From Castellaniella hirudinis (GTDB taxonomy: Bacteria; Pseudomonadota; Gammaproteobacteria; Burkholderiales; Burkholderiaceae_B): DNA of 64,000 bases. The notes beneath the pieces are model-generated. The model ran no database searches, was not told the origin of the DNA, and saw only the letters and a program-made list of their open reading frames with translations. Positions 40,700 through 48,779 of this stretch are shown in pieces (within the stretch, counting starts at the first letter, position 1; every line of letters starts with the position of its first letter). The translations under genes were made by a program, and so were the position numbers. The DNA is taken from positions 182,602 to 246,601 of the forward strand of contig NZ_JBHSDY010000004.1 of NCBI RefSeq assembly GCF_042651965.1. Reading direction: 5' to 3'.

Positions 40700-41929
40700 A
40701 TGCACCCGCACCGCAACGCCCTGCACAACGAGCTGCACGCCCGCCCCTCGATGTATTTCGACGCGCCGGCGCAGGTCTTTCACCTGGCTTTCCTCGACGA
40801 GCACGAGGCGGCGGAGGCCATCGTCCGCTCGCTGTGCGACCGGCACGTCGCGCTGGCGGACCCCGCCCTGCCCCAGGGCGAATTCCCCGTGGGCGGCGCG
40901 CGGTTGAAATGGGAACGCCACACCGAATTCCTGACCCTGACCCTGGTGATGCCCGGCGCCCAGCCCGTCCCCTGGGCCGCCCTGCCGTCCGTCCTGGCTG
41001 AGGTCGCCGAGGTCCACAGCGCCCTGCTGATCAACGCCGTCCAGGTCTGCGTGGAATCCGAGGCCACCTGGCGCGGATCGATCGACGACTACGGTCTCAA
41101 GGATCCGGTCGGCTCCAACCTGGACGACGGCAAGGCCACTGTCTGGAGCGACCTGCGCCTGAACGGCAACGGACTGAATCGCATGCTGGTGCTCAACCGG
41201 GCGTTCGACAACCGGCGGCTGGGCCGCATGGTGCGCCGGCTGCTCGAAGTCGAGACCTACCGCCTGATGGCATCCCTGACCCTGCCCGTCGCCCGCGACC
41301 TGGGCGGCGAACTGCGCCAGTACGAACAGGAACTGGCCACCCTGTCCGACGCCAACGCCCGCGCCGAGCCTCAGGACATCAAGGCCCTGCTGGAACGCAT
41401 CACCCGCCTGTCGGCCCGGATCACGCAGACCAGCGCGCGCACGCGGCTGCGCTTCAGCGCCACCGAGGCCTATGCCGAACTGGTGTTCGAGCGCATCGCG
41501 GAACTGCACGAAAGCCGCACCGGCGACTGCCAGCAACTGGGCACCTTCATCGCCCAGCGCTTTCGCCCCACGGTGCGCTACTGCGCCTCCACCGACCAGC
41601 GCCTGGGCCGCATCGGCAGCGCGGTTTCCCACCTGAGCAATCTGCTGCAGGCCCGCGTCCAGGTCGAGATGGAGGAGCAGAACAGCCAGATCCTGTACAA
41701 CCTGAGCACCCGCGCCGAAACCCAGATCAAGATCCAGAAGGCGGTGGAAGGCCTGTCCATCATCGCCATCAGCTATTATCTGTTCAGCCTGTTCAAACTG
41801 CTGTACCAGGGCGTCCTCACGCTGGGATTCGAGCTGCCGCCCCGCACGGCCCTGCTGGCCGGCACGCCGCTGGCGGCGCTGATCATCGGCATCATCGCCT
41901 ATCGCATCCATAACACCCGGCGCCACTGA
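40700..41929 (+). CDS. DUF3422 family membrane-anchored protein
   Basis: 409 residues. The N-terminal signature HPHRNALHNELHARPS and the following blocks belong to DUF3422. A soluble alpha-helical region (about 195-335, with RLSARITQTSARTRLRFSATEAYAELVFERI and a coiled-coil-like stretch) is followed by two membrane helices at the C-terminus (ISYYLFSLFKLLYQGVL and LLAGTPLAALIIGIIAY). No enzymatic role is known; the arrangement resembles CorA-like membrane proteins with a large N-terminal cytosolic part. The next gene starts 23 bp later. Confidence 0.8.
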   Translation: MHPHRNALHNELHARPSMYFDAPAQVFHLAFLDEHEAAEAIVRSLCDRHVALADPALPQGEFPVGGARLKWERHTEFLTLTLVMPGAQPVPWAALPSVLAEVAEVHSALLINAVQVCVESEATWRGSIDDYGLKDPVGSNLDDGKATVWSDLRLNGNGLNRMLVLNRAFDNRRLGRMVRRLLEVETYRLMASLTLPVARDLGGELRQYEQELATLSDANARAEPQDIKALLERITRLSARITQTSARTRLRFSATEAYAELVFERIAELHESRTGDCQQLGTFIAQRFRPTVRYCASTDQRLGRIGSAVSHLSNLLQARVQVEMEEQNSQILYNLSTRAETQIKIQKAVEGLSIIAISYYLFSLFKLLYQGVLTLGFELPPRTALLAGTPLAALIIGIIAYRIHNTRRH

Positions 41930-41952
41930 CGCCCCAGACATACAGTCCAACC

Positions 41953-43071
41953 ATGCCCACCCTGCACTTTCGCAGTTTCCTGCTGCTGCTGGCCGCCGTC
42001 TCGATTGCCTTCATCAGCATCCTGATGCCCTTTTATGCGGCGATCTTCTGGGGCGGCGTGCTGGCGGTCATCTTCAGCCCCATGCAGCGGCGCCTGCTGC
42101 ACCTCATGGGCGGGCGCAGCCCCAGCCTGGCGGCCTTTCTGACGCTGCTGTGCATCACCCTGATCGTGATTCTGCCGATGCTGTTCATCGCCGCCTCACT
42201 GGCCAACGAAGTCGCGGGGCTGTACTCGCGCATCAATTCCGGCCAGTTGAATCTGGGCGGCTACTACGAGCAGGTCGTCGCCGCCCTGCCGCCCTCCGTG
42301 CATGGCTGGCTGGATTCCTTCGGCCTGGGCGATCTGCTCAGCATCCGTGAAAAACTGTCCGCCGGCGCCCTGCAGGTCAGCCAGCTCCTGGCCAAGCAGG
42401 CCGTCAACGTCGGCCAGAACACCCTCCAGTTCGTGGTCGGCATGGGCATCATGCTGTATCTGCTGTTCTTCCTGCTGCGCGACGGCGCCGACATGGTGCC
42501 CAGACTCAAGCGCCTGATTCCGCTGGAAGACTCGCACCGCCAAGGGCTGTTTCAGAAGTTCGCCACCGTGGTGCGCGCCACGGTCAAGGGCAACATCGTC
42601 ATCGCCGCCACCCAGGGCCTGCTGGGCGGCCTGATGTTCACCTTTCTGGGCATCCAGGGATCCCTGTTCTGGGGGGTCACGATGGCCTTTCTGTCCCTGC
42701 TGCCGGCCGTCGGCGCCTCGCTGATCTGGGGCCCGGTCGCCATCTATTTCCTGGTCACCGGCGCCTTGTGGCAGGGGATCGTCCTGATCCTGTTCGGCGT
42801 GCTGGTCATCGGCCTGCTGGACAATCTGCTGCGCCCCATCCTGGTGGGCAAGGACACCAAGCTGCCCGACTACATCGTGCTGATCTCCACCCTGGGCGGC
42901 ATGTCGGTGTTCGGCCTGAACGGCTTTGTCATCGGCCCGCTGTTCGCCGCGCTGTGCATGGCCTGCTGGGACCTGTTTCCCGACGCCATCGCCCAGCACC
43001 AGCAGGGGCTGCAGCGGGAGATCAAGCCCACAGAATCATCAGATTCACCACCAGCGCCGCCCCCCAGATGA
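41953..43071 (+). CDS. AI-2E family (PerM/TqsA-like) membrane protein
   Basis: 372 residues, eight predicted helices, with the family pattern at both ends (FISILMPFYAAIFWGGVLAVIF; VMGLDNLLRPILVGKDTKLPDYIVLISTLGGMSVFGLNGFVIGPL). Members export autoinducer-2 (TqsA), or act as Na+(Li+)/H+ antiporters or permeases of unknown substrate; the sequence does not tell which. Its 3' 50 nt overlap the convergent MAPEG gene. Confidence 0.85.
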   Translation: MPTLHFRSFLLLLAAVSIAFISILMPFYAAIFWGGVLAVIFSPMQRRLLHLMGGRSPSLAAFLTLLCITLIVILPMLFIAASLANEVAGLYSRINSGQLNLGGYYEQVVAALPPSVHGWLDSFGLGDLLSIREKLSAGALQVSQLLAKQAVNVGQNTLQFVVGMGIMLYLLFFLLRDGADMVPRLKRLIPLEDSHRQGLFQKFATVVRATVKGNIVIAATQGLLGGLMFTFLGIQGSLFWGVTMAFLSLLPAVGASLIWGPVAIYFLVTGALWQGIVLILFGVLVIGLLDNLLRPILVGKDTKLPDYIVLISTLGGMSVFGLNGFVIGPLFAALCMACWDLFPDAIAQHQQGLQREIKPTESSDSPPAPPPR

Positions 43072-43390
43072 TCGAGCGCACCGTGCCGCGCCCCAGGACG
43101 TAGGCCAGCACGAACAACACCCGCAGGGCCACCCAGGCCCCCATCAAGCCGGCCAGCCGCTCCGGCTGGGCATCGGCATGCAGGGCATACAGCACGGCCG
43201 CATAGAAGAACGGCAGCCCCTCGAACAGATTCGCCTGCGCCGCATTGGCGCGCGACCGCCAGCCCTGCTGGGCGGCCAGCCAGGGGCGCGGATCATCATT
43301 ATCGAACCGTCGTCCCCCCGCCTTGGCCGCCAGCGCGGCCCCGTACGGCAGCACAGCCGCCGCCACCATCAGTCCCTGAACCCAGCTCAT
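43022..43390 (-). CDS. MAPEG family membrane protein
   Basis: 122 residues, four helices. The MAPEG pattern is clear: RANAAQANLFEGLPFFYAAVL (the family's RAN..N..E motif) and ALRVLFVLAYVLGRGTVRS. MAPEG proteins are integral membrane enzymes with glutathione transferase or leukotriene synthase activity in eukaryotes; bacterial members are mostly uncharacterised. I use the ATG at 43390 with GAGG 5 nt upstream; the longer frame to 43546 has no support. It overlaps the AI-2E gene by 50 nt at the 3' end, which is unusual. Confidence 0.85.
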   Translation of the reverse strand: MSWVQGLMVAAAVLPYGAALAAKAGGRRFDNDDPRPWLAAQQGWRSRANAAQANLFEGLPFFYAAVLYALHADAQPERLAGLMGAWVALRVLFVLAYVLGRGTVRSIIWGAALVVNLMILWA

Positions 43391-43593
43391 TGCGACCTCG
43401 TCCTGCAGAATATCGGATGTGCGTATTATGACGGCGTCCTGTCCTGCGCAGACAGAGCTCCATTTCCTGTCCGACACCCGCTGGCAACAGGCTGCCAACT
43501 TACAGAAAAATTCATGTACAATGGCTGGCTTTGGTGCTGAGCACAAATGTGCTTGGCCACCAGATTCGGCAGGACGTTTTCACATCCGCCGTC

Positions 43594-43669
43594 GCCGGCT
43601 TAGCTCAGTTGGTAGAGCAGCTCATTCGTAATGAGAAGGTCGGGGGTTCGACTCCTCTAGCCGGCACCA
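43594..43669 (+). tRNA. tRNA-Thr (anticodon CGU)
   Basis: 76 nt, acceptor stem GCCGGCT/AGCCGGC, discriminator A, CCA encoded (43667-43669). D-arm AGCTCAGTTGGTAGAGC, anticodon CGT (43627-43629) in the loop TTCGTAA, T-arm CGGGGGTTCGACTCCTC. A TACAAT at 43517-43522 may be the -10 of its promoter. A strong terminator and a toxin-antitoxin pair follow. Confidence 0.97.
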
Positions 43670-43677
43670 GTATTCAT

Positions 43678-43717
43678 GCGGCTTTGCGATCATTTCGCAA
43701 GGCCGCTTTTTATTTTT
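43678..43717 (+). terminator. Rho-independent terminator after tRNA-Thr
   Basis: 12-bp stem GCGGCTTTGCGA/TCGCAAGGCCGC (43678-43689 with 43695-43706, one T-G pair), loop TCATT, then TTTTTATTTTT. Confidence 0.9.
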
Positions 43718-43744
43718 CCGGTGTTTCCGGTAAAACCCTCAACA

Positions 43745-44029
43745 TCAGCAGGACAGCACCTCGAGTTTAATGATCGGACGAGTACCAGTCGCTTCTGCAT
43801 AACGCGCAAGGGTACGCATGGACGGCAAAGTGCGGCCACTTTCCAGCCGGGCAATCGTGGACTGCGTCGTATGCATCCGGTCGGCCACCTGATCTTGCGT
43901 CAAGCCGGCACGCACACGAGCACTGATCAGTTCGCGGGCAATGGCAAACTCTGGCCCCTGCGCGTCATATTCAGCACGCGTGCCGGGATCAGCCAACATC
44001 CGGGCCTTGATCCGGGACAGGTCTTTCAT
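43745..44029 (-). CDS. higA: HigA-type antitoxin (XRE family)
   Basis: 94 residues. The Cro/CI-type helix-turn-helix is at about 33-80 (ISARVRAGLTQDQVADRMHTTQSTIARLESGRTLPSMRTLARYAEATG). The N-terminal portion MKDLSRIKARMLADPGTRAEYDAQGPEF is the usual toxin-contact segment of this HigA group. The 4-nt overlap with the toxin gene upstream, in toxin-first order, is typical of HigBA. It should bind the toxin and the operator in front of higB. Located directly behind tRNA-Thr. Confidence 0.85.
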   Translation of the reverse strand: MKDLSRIKARMLADPGTRAEYDAQGPEFAIARELISARVRAGLTQDQVADRMHTTQSTIARLESGRTLPSMRTLARYAEATGTRPIIKLEVLSC

Positions 44030-44352
44030 TTTTCAATCTCCTGCAAACGAGCCAGTGCGGTATCTATCGCTTTGCGTGGCGTTTTCTGTGTCTTCTTCAC
44101 GAACACGTGCAACATGGCCAGCACCTGCCCGGTGCGTGCAATATAAAGCGCACGGGCAATACCATCCCGCCCCGTCAAACGCATTTCCCAGAGCTTGCCT
44201 TCAACGAACCGCACATGAGGCAAACCCACTTTATAGGGACCGAACTCTTCAAGCAGTTCACTGATCCACAGAAACTTGGCTTGCTGATCAGCAGGCAGCA
44301 TCAACAATTCTGTCTCGGCCGCTGGCAGAACCTCTACATGCCACGTCATCAT
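44026..44352 (-). CDS. higB: HigB/RelE-like toxin (phage Gp49-like, DUF891)
   Basis: 108 residues of the RelE/ParE superfamily, Gp49-like branch: LPADQQAKFLWISELLEEFG, then LWEMRLTGRDGIARALYIARTGQVLAMLHVFVKKTQKTP, with the family's FVKKTxKTP block. Proteins of this type cut mRNA on the ribosome. Two ATG codons in a row begin the frame; AGAGA lies 4-7 nt upstream. The gene precedes and overlaps its antitoxin by 4 nt. Confidence 0.85.
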   Translation of the reverse strand: MMTWHVEVLPAAETELLMLPADQQAKFLWISELLEEFGPYKVGLPHVRFVEGKLWEMRLTGRDGIARALYIARTGQVLAMLHVFVKKTQKTPRKAIDTALARLQEIEK

Positions 44353-44366
44353 GATATCTCTTTTTT

Positions 44367-44381
44367 GCTATAAAACATAGC
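44367..44381. promoter_or_regulatory. Inverted repeat upstream of higBA, possible antitoxin operator
   Basis: GCTAT-AAAAC-ATAGC (44367-44371 with 44377-44381) lies 15-29 bp before the higB start in AT-rich DNA. It is a good candidate for HigA binding and autorepression. The only support is the symmetry and place. Confidence 0.4.
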
Positions 44382-44503
44382 CTATCGATCAACGCCCGAT
44401 GTTGGCGACACGTCGGACCGCGACCCGAATCCCCTCCCCTTATACTCCGGCCCCCGCCCCGGAATCCGGTAACATGGACCGCATTGTCCACCCCTGTCCG
44501 CTT

Positions 44504-44666
44504 GGGGATCTCTGAACAAGTCCTCACGTCGCGTTCATCTGCGGTCTCGGGCGGTCTGCTGTGTTGCTCATCCTCGCGATAGCTACGGCTATCGCTGCGG
44601 TTCGCGCCTTGCATCCCATCCCGATCCGCAGCGCCCGCTTTCCGCTCGACTTATTCAGAGATCCCC
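44504..44666. mobile_element. 163-bp MITE-like element with terminal inverted repeats
   Basis: The ends GGGGATCTCTGAACAAGTC (44504-44522) and GACTTATTCAGAGATCCCC (44648-44666) are 19-bp inverted repeats with one mismatch; GGGATCTCTGAAYAAGT ends are of the kind seen in IS5-type elements (from memory, not searched). No transposase frame fits. Inside is a hairpin GCGATAGC-TACG-GCTATCGC (44576-44595). No clear target duplication is visible. It occupies most of the 319-bp gap between higB (44352) and pncB (44672) and ends 5 bp before the pncB ATG; the remaining part, 44382-44503, contains nothing I can identify. Confidence 0.65.
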
Positions 44667-44671
44667 CAGGC

Positions 44672-45880
44672 ATGCCGACTGAATCCTTCGTTCCCGTGAT
44701 CGAATCCCTGCTGGATACCGATCTGTATAAATTCACGATGTGGCAGGCCATGCTGCACCGGCATCCGGCCGCGCAGGCCGAATACCGCTTCATCTGCCGC
44801 GAACGCCCGGCGCATCCCCTGTCGGCACTGGCGCCGGAAATCGAGCGGCAGCTCGATCATCTGTGCACCCTGCGCTTCCTGCCGGCGGAACTGGCCTATC
44901 TGCGCGGACTGCGCTACATCAAGTCCGATTTCGTCGATTTCCTGTCGCTGTTCCACTTCCAGCGCCATTTCATCCAGGTCTCGACCCAAGGCGATGCGCT
45001 GGAGATCGTGGCGAGCGGCCCGCAAGTCCATGTCATGGCCTTCGAGGTTTTTGTCCTGGCCATCGTCAACGAACTGTATTTCCGCCGTGACCAGACCCCG
45101 GACGTGCTGGCGGAGGGCCGCCGCCGGCTGCAGGACAAGATCACCCTGCTGCGGGATTTCAGCCGCGAACCGGCACGGCGCTTTCCCCTGCAGATTTCAG
45201 ATTTCGGCACGCGTCGACGGTTTTCCCGCGCCTGGCAGGAAGAAGTCCTGCAACGGCTGCGCCAGGACGTGCCGCAATATGTCACCGGGACCTCGAACGT
45301 GCATCTGGCCCGCACCTATGATGTGACGCCGGTGGGCACCATGGCGCACGAATACCTGCAGTCCTACCAGGCCTTCGGCAAAGTCCGGCTGCGCGACTTC
45401 CAGCGCGCCGCGCTGGAAGACTGGGTGCAGGAATACCGGGGCGACCTGGGCATCGCCCTGACCGACGTGGTGGGCATGGACGCCTTCCTGGCGGATTTCG
45501 ATCTGTATTTCGCCAAGCTGTTCGACGGGCTGCGCCACGATTCAGGCGATCCGCTCGCCTGGGGCGAACAGGCGATCGCCCATTACCGGTCGCTGCGTCT
45601 CGACCCGGCCAGCAAGCGTTTTGTGTTTTCGGACGGGCTGGACCTGCCGCGCGCGCTGGAACTGCACCGCCACTTCGCCGACCGCGTGCAGCCGGCCTTC
45701 GGGATCGGCACCAACCTGACCAACGACCTGGGACCCCGGCCGCTGAGCATCGTCATGAAGCTGTTCGAATGCAACGGCATGCCGACCGCCAAGCTGCCCG
45801 ACAGCCCCGGCAAGGTCCATTGCACCGACGAGACCTTCCTGGCCTATCTGCGCCAGGTGTTCGGCCGGCCCGTGGCCTAG
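44672..45880 (+). CDS. pncB: Nicotinate phosphoribosyltransferase
   Basis: 402 residues, close to E. coli PncB. It joins nicotinate to PRPP (with ATP) to form NaMN in the NAD salvage route. Blocks: VIESLLDTDLYKFTMWQAMLH, YLRGLRYIKSDFVDFL, EIVASGPQVHVMAFEVFVLAIVNELYFRR, ISDFGTRRRFS (PRPP/His region), GTSNVHLARTYDVTPVGTMAHEY with the autophosphorylated His in this region, and FDGLRHDSGDP. The ATG at 44672 is chosen from the family N-terminus; longer frames run through the inverted-repeat element, which supplies the leader and leaves only a weak CCAGG before the start. The 3' end faces tldD. Confidence 0.92.
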   Translation: MPTESFVPVIESLLDTDLYKFTMWQAMLHRHPAAQAEYRFICRERPAHPLSALAPEIERQLDHLCTLRFLPAELAYLRGLRYIKSDFVDFLSLFHFQRHFIQVSTQGDALEIVASGPQVHVMAFEVFVLAIVNELYFRRDQTPDVLAEGRRRLQDKITLLRDFSREPARRFPLQISDFGTRRRFSRAWQEEVLQRLRQDVPQYVTGTSNVHLARTYDVTPVGTMAHEYLQSYQAFGKVRLRDFQRAALEDWVQEYRGDLGIALTDVVGMDAFLADFDLYFAKLFDGLRHDSGDPLAWGEQAIAHYRSLRLDPASKRFVFSDGLDLPRALELHRHFADRVQPAFGIGTNLTNDLGPRPLSIVMKLFECNGMPTAKLPDSPGKVHCTDETFLAYLRQVFGRPVA

Positions 45881-45893
45881 CCCCCCCCCGAAA

Positions 45894-47348
45894 TCAGGCC
45901 GTCCCGCCCACGGTCAGCCCATCGATGCGCAGGGTCGGCATGCCGACCCCGACGGGCACGCTCTGGCCTTCTTTGCCGCAGGTGCCGACCCCGGAATCCA
46001 GGGCCAGATCGTTGCCGATCATGCCGATGCGGCCCATGGCCTCGGGGCCGCTGCCGATCAGCGTGGCGCCCTTGACGGGATAGGTGACGCGACCGTTCTC
46101 GATCATATAGGCCTCGGACGCCGAGAACACGAACTTGCCGCTGGTGATGTCCACCTGGCCGCCGCCGAAGTTGACGGCGTACAAGCCGCGATCCACCGAA
46201 GCGATGATGTCCTTCGGGTCATCCTGGCCGGCCAGCATATAGGTGTTGGTCATGCGCGGCATGGGCAGGTGCGCGTAGGATTCGCGCCGCCCGTTGCCCG
46301 TGGGGGCCTGCTTCATCAGGCGGGCGTTCATGGAATCCTGCATATAGCCGCGCAGGATGCCGTCTTCGATCAGGACGTTGCGCTGGGTGGGATGGCCCTC
46401 GTCGTCCACGTTCAGGGAACCGCGCCGGTCCGCCAGCGTGCCGTCGTCCACCACCGTGACGCCGCGCGAAGCCACGCGTTCGCCGATGCGGCCGGAAAAC
46501 ACGCTGGAGCCCTTGCGGTTGAAATCGCCCTCCAGGCCGTGGCCGACCGCCTCGTGCAGCAGGATGCCGGGCCAGCCGGAACCCAGCACCACCGTCATCT
46601 GACCCGCCGGCGCCGGCCGGGCTTCGAGATTGACGCGGGCCTCGTGCACGGCGCGCTCGACGTAGCCGCGCAGGACCTCGTCGGTGAAATAGGCCAGGCC
46701 GGTGCGTCCGCCCCCGCCGCCGTGACCCATTTCCCGCCGTCCCTTGCGTTCGGCAATGACCGTCAGGGACAGGCGCACCAGGGGGCGCACATCGGCCACC
46801 AGCCGTCCGTCGCTGCCGGCCACCATGATCACATCATATTCAGCCGCCAGGCCGGCCATGACCTGGATGATTTCCGGGTCGGCGGCGCGCGCCATGCGCT
46901 CGACCCGTTCCAGCAGGGCCACCTTGTCCGGCGCGGACAGCGAATCGACGGGATTGACGGCCGGATACAGATGATGCGGCGTCTCCAGGCCCCCATCGAC
47001 ACGGGTCCGGCCCGCGCCCTGGCGCGCGATGGTGCGCACCGCACGCGCCGAGGACATCAGGGCATCCGGCGACAGGCTGTCGGAATAAGCAAAGGCGGTT
47101 TTCTCGCCGCTGACGGCGCGCACGCCCACGCCCTGGTCGATGGAAAAACTGCCGGTCTTGACGATGCCTTCTTCCAGGCTCCAGCCTTCGGAGCAACTGT
47201 ACTGAAAATACAGATCGGCATAATCGACCCGATGGCTGTGAATATCGGACAGCGCGCGCGCCAGATGGGATTCATCCAGCCCCCACGGTTCCAGCAACAG
47301 CGTCCGGGCAGTATTCAGGGCATCCAGGCCGGGTTCAACAATTTTCAT
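45894..47348 (-). CDS. tldD: Metalloprotease TldD
   Basis: 484 residues. The zinc motif is HEAVGH (HExxxH) within GILLHEAVGHGLEGDFNRKGSS, with the usual late Cys in GTCGKEGQSVPVG. N-terminal blocks YADLYFQYSCSEGWSLEEGIVKTGSFSIDQGVGVR are diagnostic. TldD with TldE (PmbA) degrades unfolded peptides and matures some peptide antibiotics; no pmbA gene is in this window. The ATG at 47348 (MKIVEPG) is preferred to the one at 47372, by comparison with E. coli. Followed (downstream) by convergent pncB. Confidence 0.92.
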   Translation of the reverse strand: MKIVEPGLDALNTARTLLLEPWGLDESHLARALSDIHSHRVDYADLYFQYSCSEGWSLEEGIVKTGSFSIDQGVGVRAVSGEKTAFAYSDSLSPDALMSSARAVRTIARQGAGRTRVDGGLETPHHLYPAVNPVDSLSAPDKVALLERVERMARAADPEIIQVMAGLAAEYDVIMVAGSDGRLVADVRPLVRLSLTVIAERKGRREMGHGGGGGRTGLAYFTDEVLRGYVERAVHEARVNLEARPAPAGQMTVVLGSGWPGILLHEAVGHGLEGDFNRKGSSVFSGRIGERVASRGVTVVDDGTLADRRGSLNVDDEGHPTQRNVLIEDGILRGYMQDSMNARLMKQAPTGNGRRESYAHLPMPRMTNTYMLAGQDDPKDIIASVDRGLYAVNFGGGQVDITSGKFVFSASEAYMIENGRVTYPVKGATLIGSGPEAMGRIGMIGNDLALDSGVGTCGKEGQSVPVGVGMPTLRIDGLTVGGTA

Positions 47349-47406
47349 CTGACACCATTCATCATCAATCATCAGGACGCGCCCATGCGCGGCCCTACGT
47401 TATCTT

Positions 47407-48225
47407 TCACAGCACCCGATGGCGCAGCGCCGGCAGGGATTCCCGCACCGCAGCCAACCGGTCCGCCTCCAGCACGCCGGCGGCCACGCCAGGGCCTTCG
47501 GGCAGGCAATCCAGGATTTCACCCCAGGGATCGATCAACATCGAATGCCCCCAGGTGCGCCGGCCATTGGCATGCGTGCCGCCCTGGGCGCTGGCCAGCA
47601 CATAACACTGGTTTTCGATGGCCCGCGCGCGCAACAGGACTTCCCAGTGTACCGAACCCGTGGTCCAGGTAAAAGCGGCCGGCAACACCATCAGCCGCAC
47701 ATCACCCTGAGCCCGGAAAAACTCGGGAAAACGCAGGTCATAGCAAATCCCCAGCGCCGTGCGCCCAAAGGGCATGTCGAATACTTGGGGTGAGGCATCC
47801 CCGGGGCGAATCGCCCGGGATTCATCATAGGCTTCCTGCCCGCGCTGGAAACTGAATAGATGAATCTTGTCGTACCGGGCGCATACCCGGCCCTGGGGGT
47901 CATGAACCAGGCAGGTGTTATACACCCGGCCCTCGTCCGGGCTGTGCATGGGCAGCGTGCCGCCCACCAGCCAGATACCGTGGCGCCGCGCCTGATCCGC
48001 CAGAAACGCCTGAATCGGCCCATCGCCCGGTGTTTCGGCCAGCGGCAGTTTATCCGTGTCGTGCCGCCCCATGAAACAAAAGTATTCAGGCAGCGCCACC
48101 AGCGACGCGCCACCGGAAACCGCTTTTTCAATTCCCCCGGCCGCCTGTTCCAGATTATCGGCCACGGTCATTCCAGATACCATCTGCACCGCTGCGACCC
48201 GTATTGAATGGTCCTGCCCGTTCAT
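47407..48225 (-). CDS. Carbon-nitrogen hydrolase (Nit1/deaminated glutathione amidase-like)
   Basis: 272 residues of the nitrilase superfamily with the Glu-Lys-Cys triad: Glu in ALPEYF, Lys in YDKIHLFSF and Cys in GICYDLRFPE. The pattern RYDKIHLFDV-like and TWTTGSVHWEVLLRARAIENQCYV place it with Nit1/YbeM, which hydrolyse deaminated glutathione, a repair reaction. It lies 58 bp upstream of tldD, same direction; the two are probably one transcript. Cytosolic. Confidence 0.85.
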   Translation of the reverse strand: MNGQDHSIRVAAVQMVSGMTVADNLEQAAGGIEKAVSGGASLVALPEYFCFMGRHDTDKLPLAETPGDGPIQAFLADQARRHGIWLVGGTLPMHSPDEGRVYNTCLVHDPQGRVCARYDKIHLFSFQRGQEAYDESRAIRPGDASPQVFDMPFGRTALGICYDLRFPEFFRAQGDVRLMVLPAAFTWTTGSVHWEVLLRARAIENQCYVLASAQGGTHANGRRTWGHSMLIDPWGEILDCLPEGPGVAAGVLEADRLAAVRESLPALRHRVL

Positions 48226-48398
48226 GCATGCTCCCGATTATTGAATGAATGCCGCACTCCGGTCACAGTTCGAAATGACGGATATTGCGCACATACCTTG
48301 AAATACGTTTAAAATCACTCGCCGGCATTCAAATCGGCATTCGCATGCAATCCATTTTGAATCCAGCCACCACACCGATCCCCTCAAACGGAGCCATG

Positions 48399-48773
48399 AT
48401 GACCCGTACCAGCTATAACACCGAAAAATCCCGTCTCGAAAAAGAAATGGCCAAGCTCCAGAAAAAAATCCAGACTCTGCAGGCCAAACAGCGCAAGCCC
48501 AAGATCACCGAGATCGTGCGCGCCATGCGCCAATATGACATCAGCCCGGAAGAAATCGTCGCCGCCTTCAGCCGCAAACCGGCCGGCCGCGCACCCGGCG
48601 CCGCCCCGCGCAAGACCGGCACTGCAGCCAAACGCGTGATCGCCCCGAAATACCGCCACCCCGAAACCCAGGCCACCTGGACGGGCCGCGGCAAAGCCCC
48701 GCGCTGGATCACCGACGCAGAAGCCGCCGGCACCCCGCGCGATTCCTTCCTGATCGCTGCCGAATCCGCCTAA
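48399..48773 (+). CDS. H-NS family nucleoid protein
   Basis: 124 residues. The N-terminal half is a coiled coil (YNTEKSRLEKEMAKLQKKIQTLQAKQRKPKITEIV) that dimerises, then a basic linker (RAPGAAPRKTGTAAKRVIAPKYRHPE) and the DNA-binding core TWTGRGKAPRWI near the C-terminus. This is the H-NS/BpH3/MvaT-like family of betaproteobacteria that silences AT-rich and foreign genes. ATG at 48399 is used with GGAG 5 nt upstream; the previous ATG at 48396 is the alternative. Convergent with the DUF4136 lipoprotein gene, 6 bp apart. Confidence 0.9.
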   Translation: MTRTSYNTEKSRLEKEMAKLQKKIQTLQAKQRKPKITEIVRAMRQYDISPEEIVAAFSRKPAGRAPGAAPRKTGTAAKRVIAPKYRHPETQATWTGRGKAPRWITDAEAAGTPRDSFLIAAESA

Positions 48774-48779
48774 GCGGTT

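Noticed and set aside
43391..43546. Longer MAPEG frame starting at 43546
   Set aside because: The added residues are not hydrophobic, match nothing, and extend over a -10-like element of tRNA-Thr; the ATG at 43390 has GAGG.
45881..45889. Second C9 tract between pncB and tldD as a possible switch
   Set aside because: It lies between two converging stop codons, so length changes could not alter a promoter or frame.
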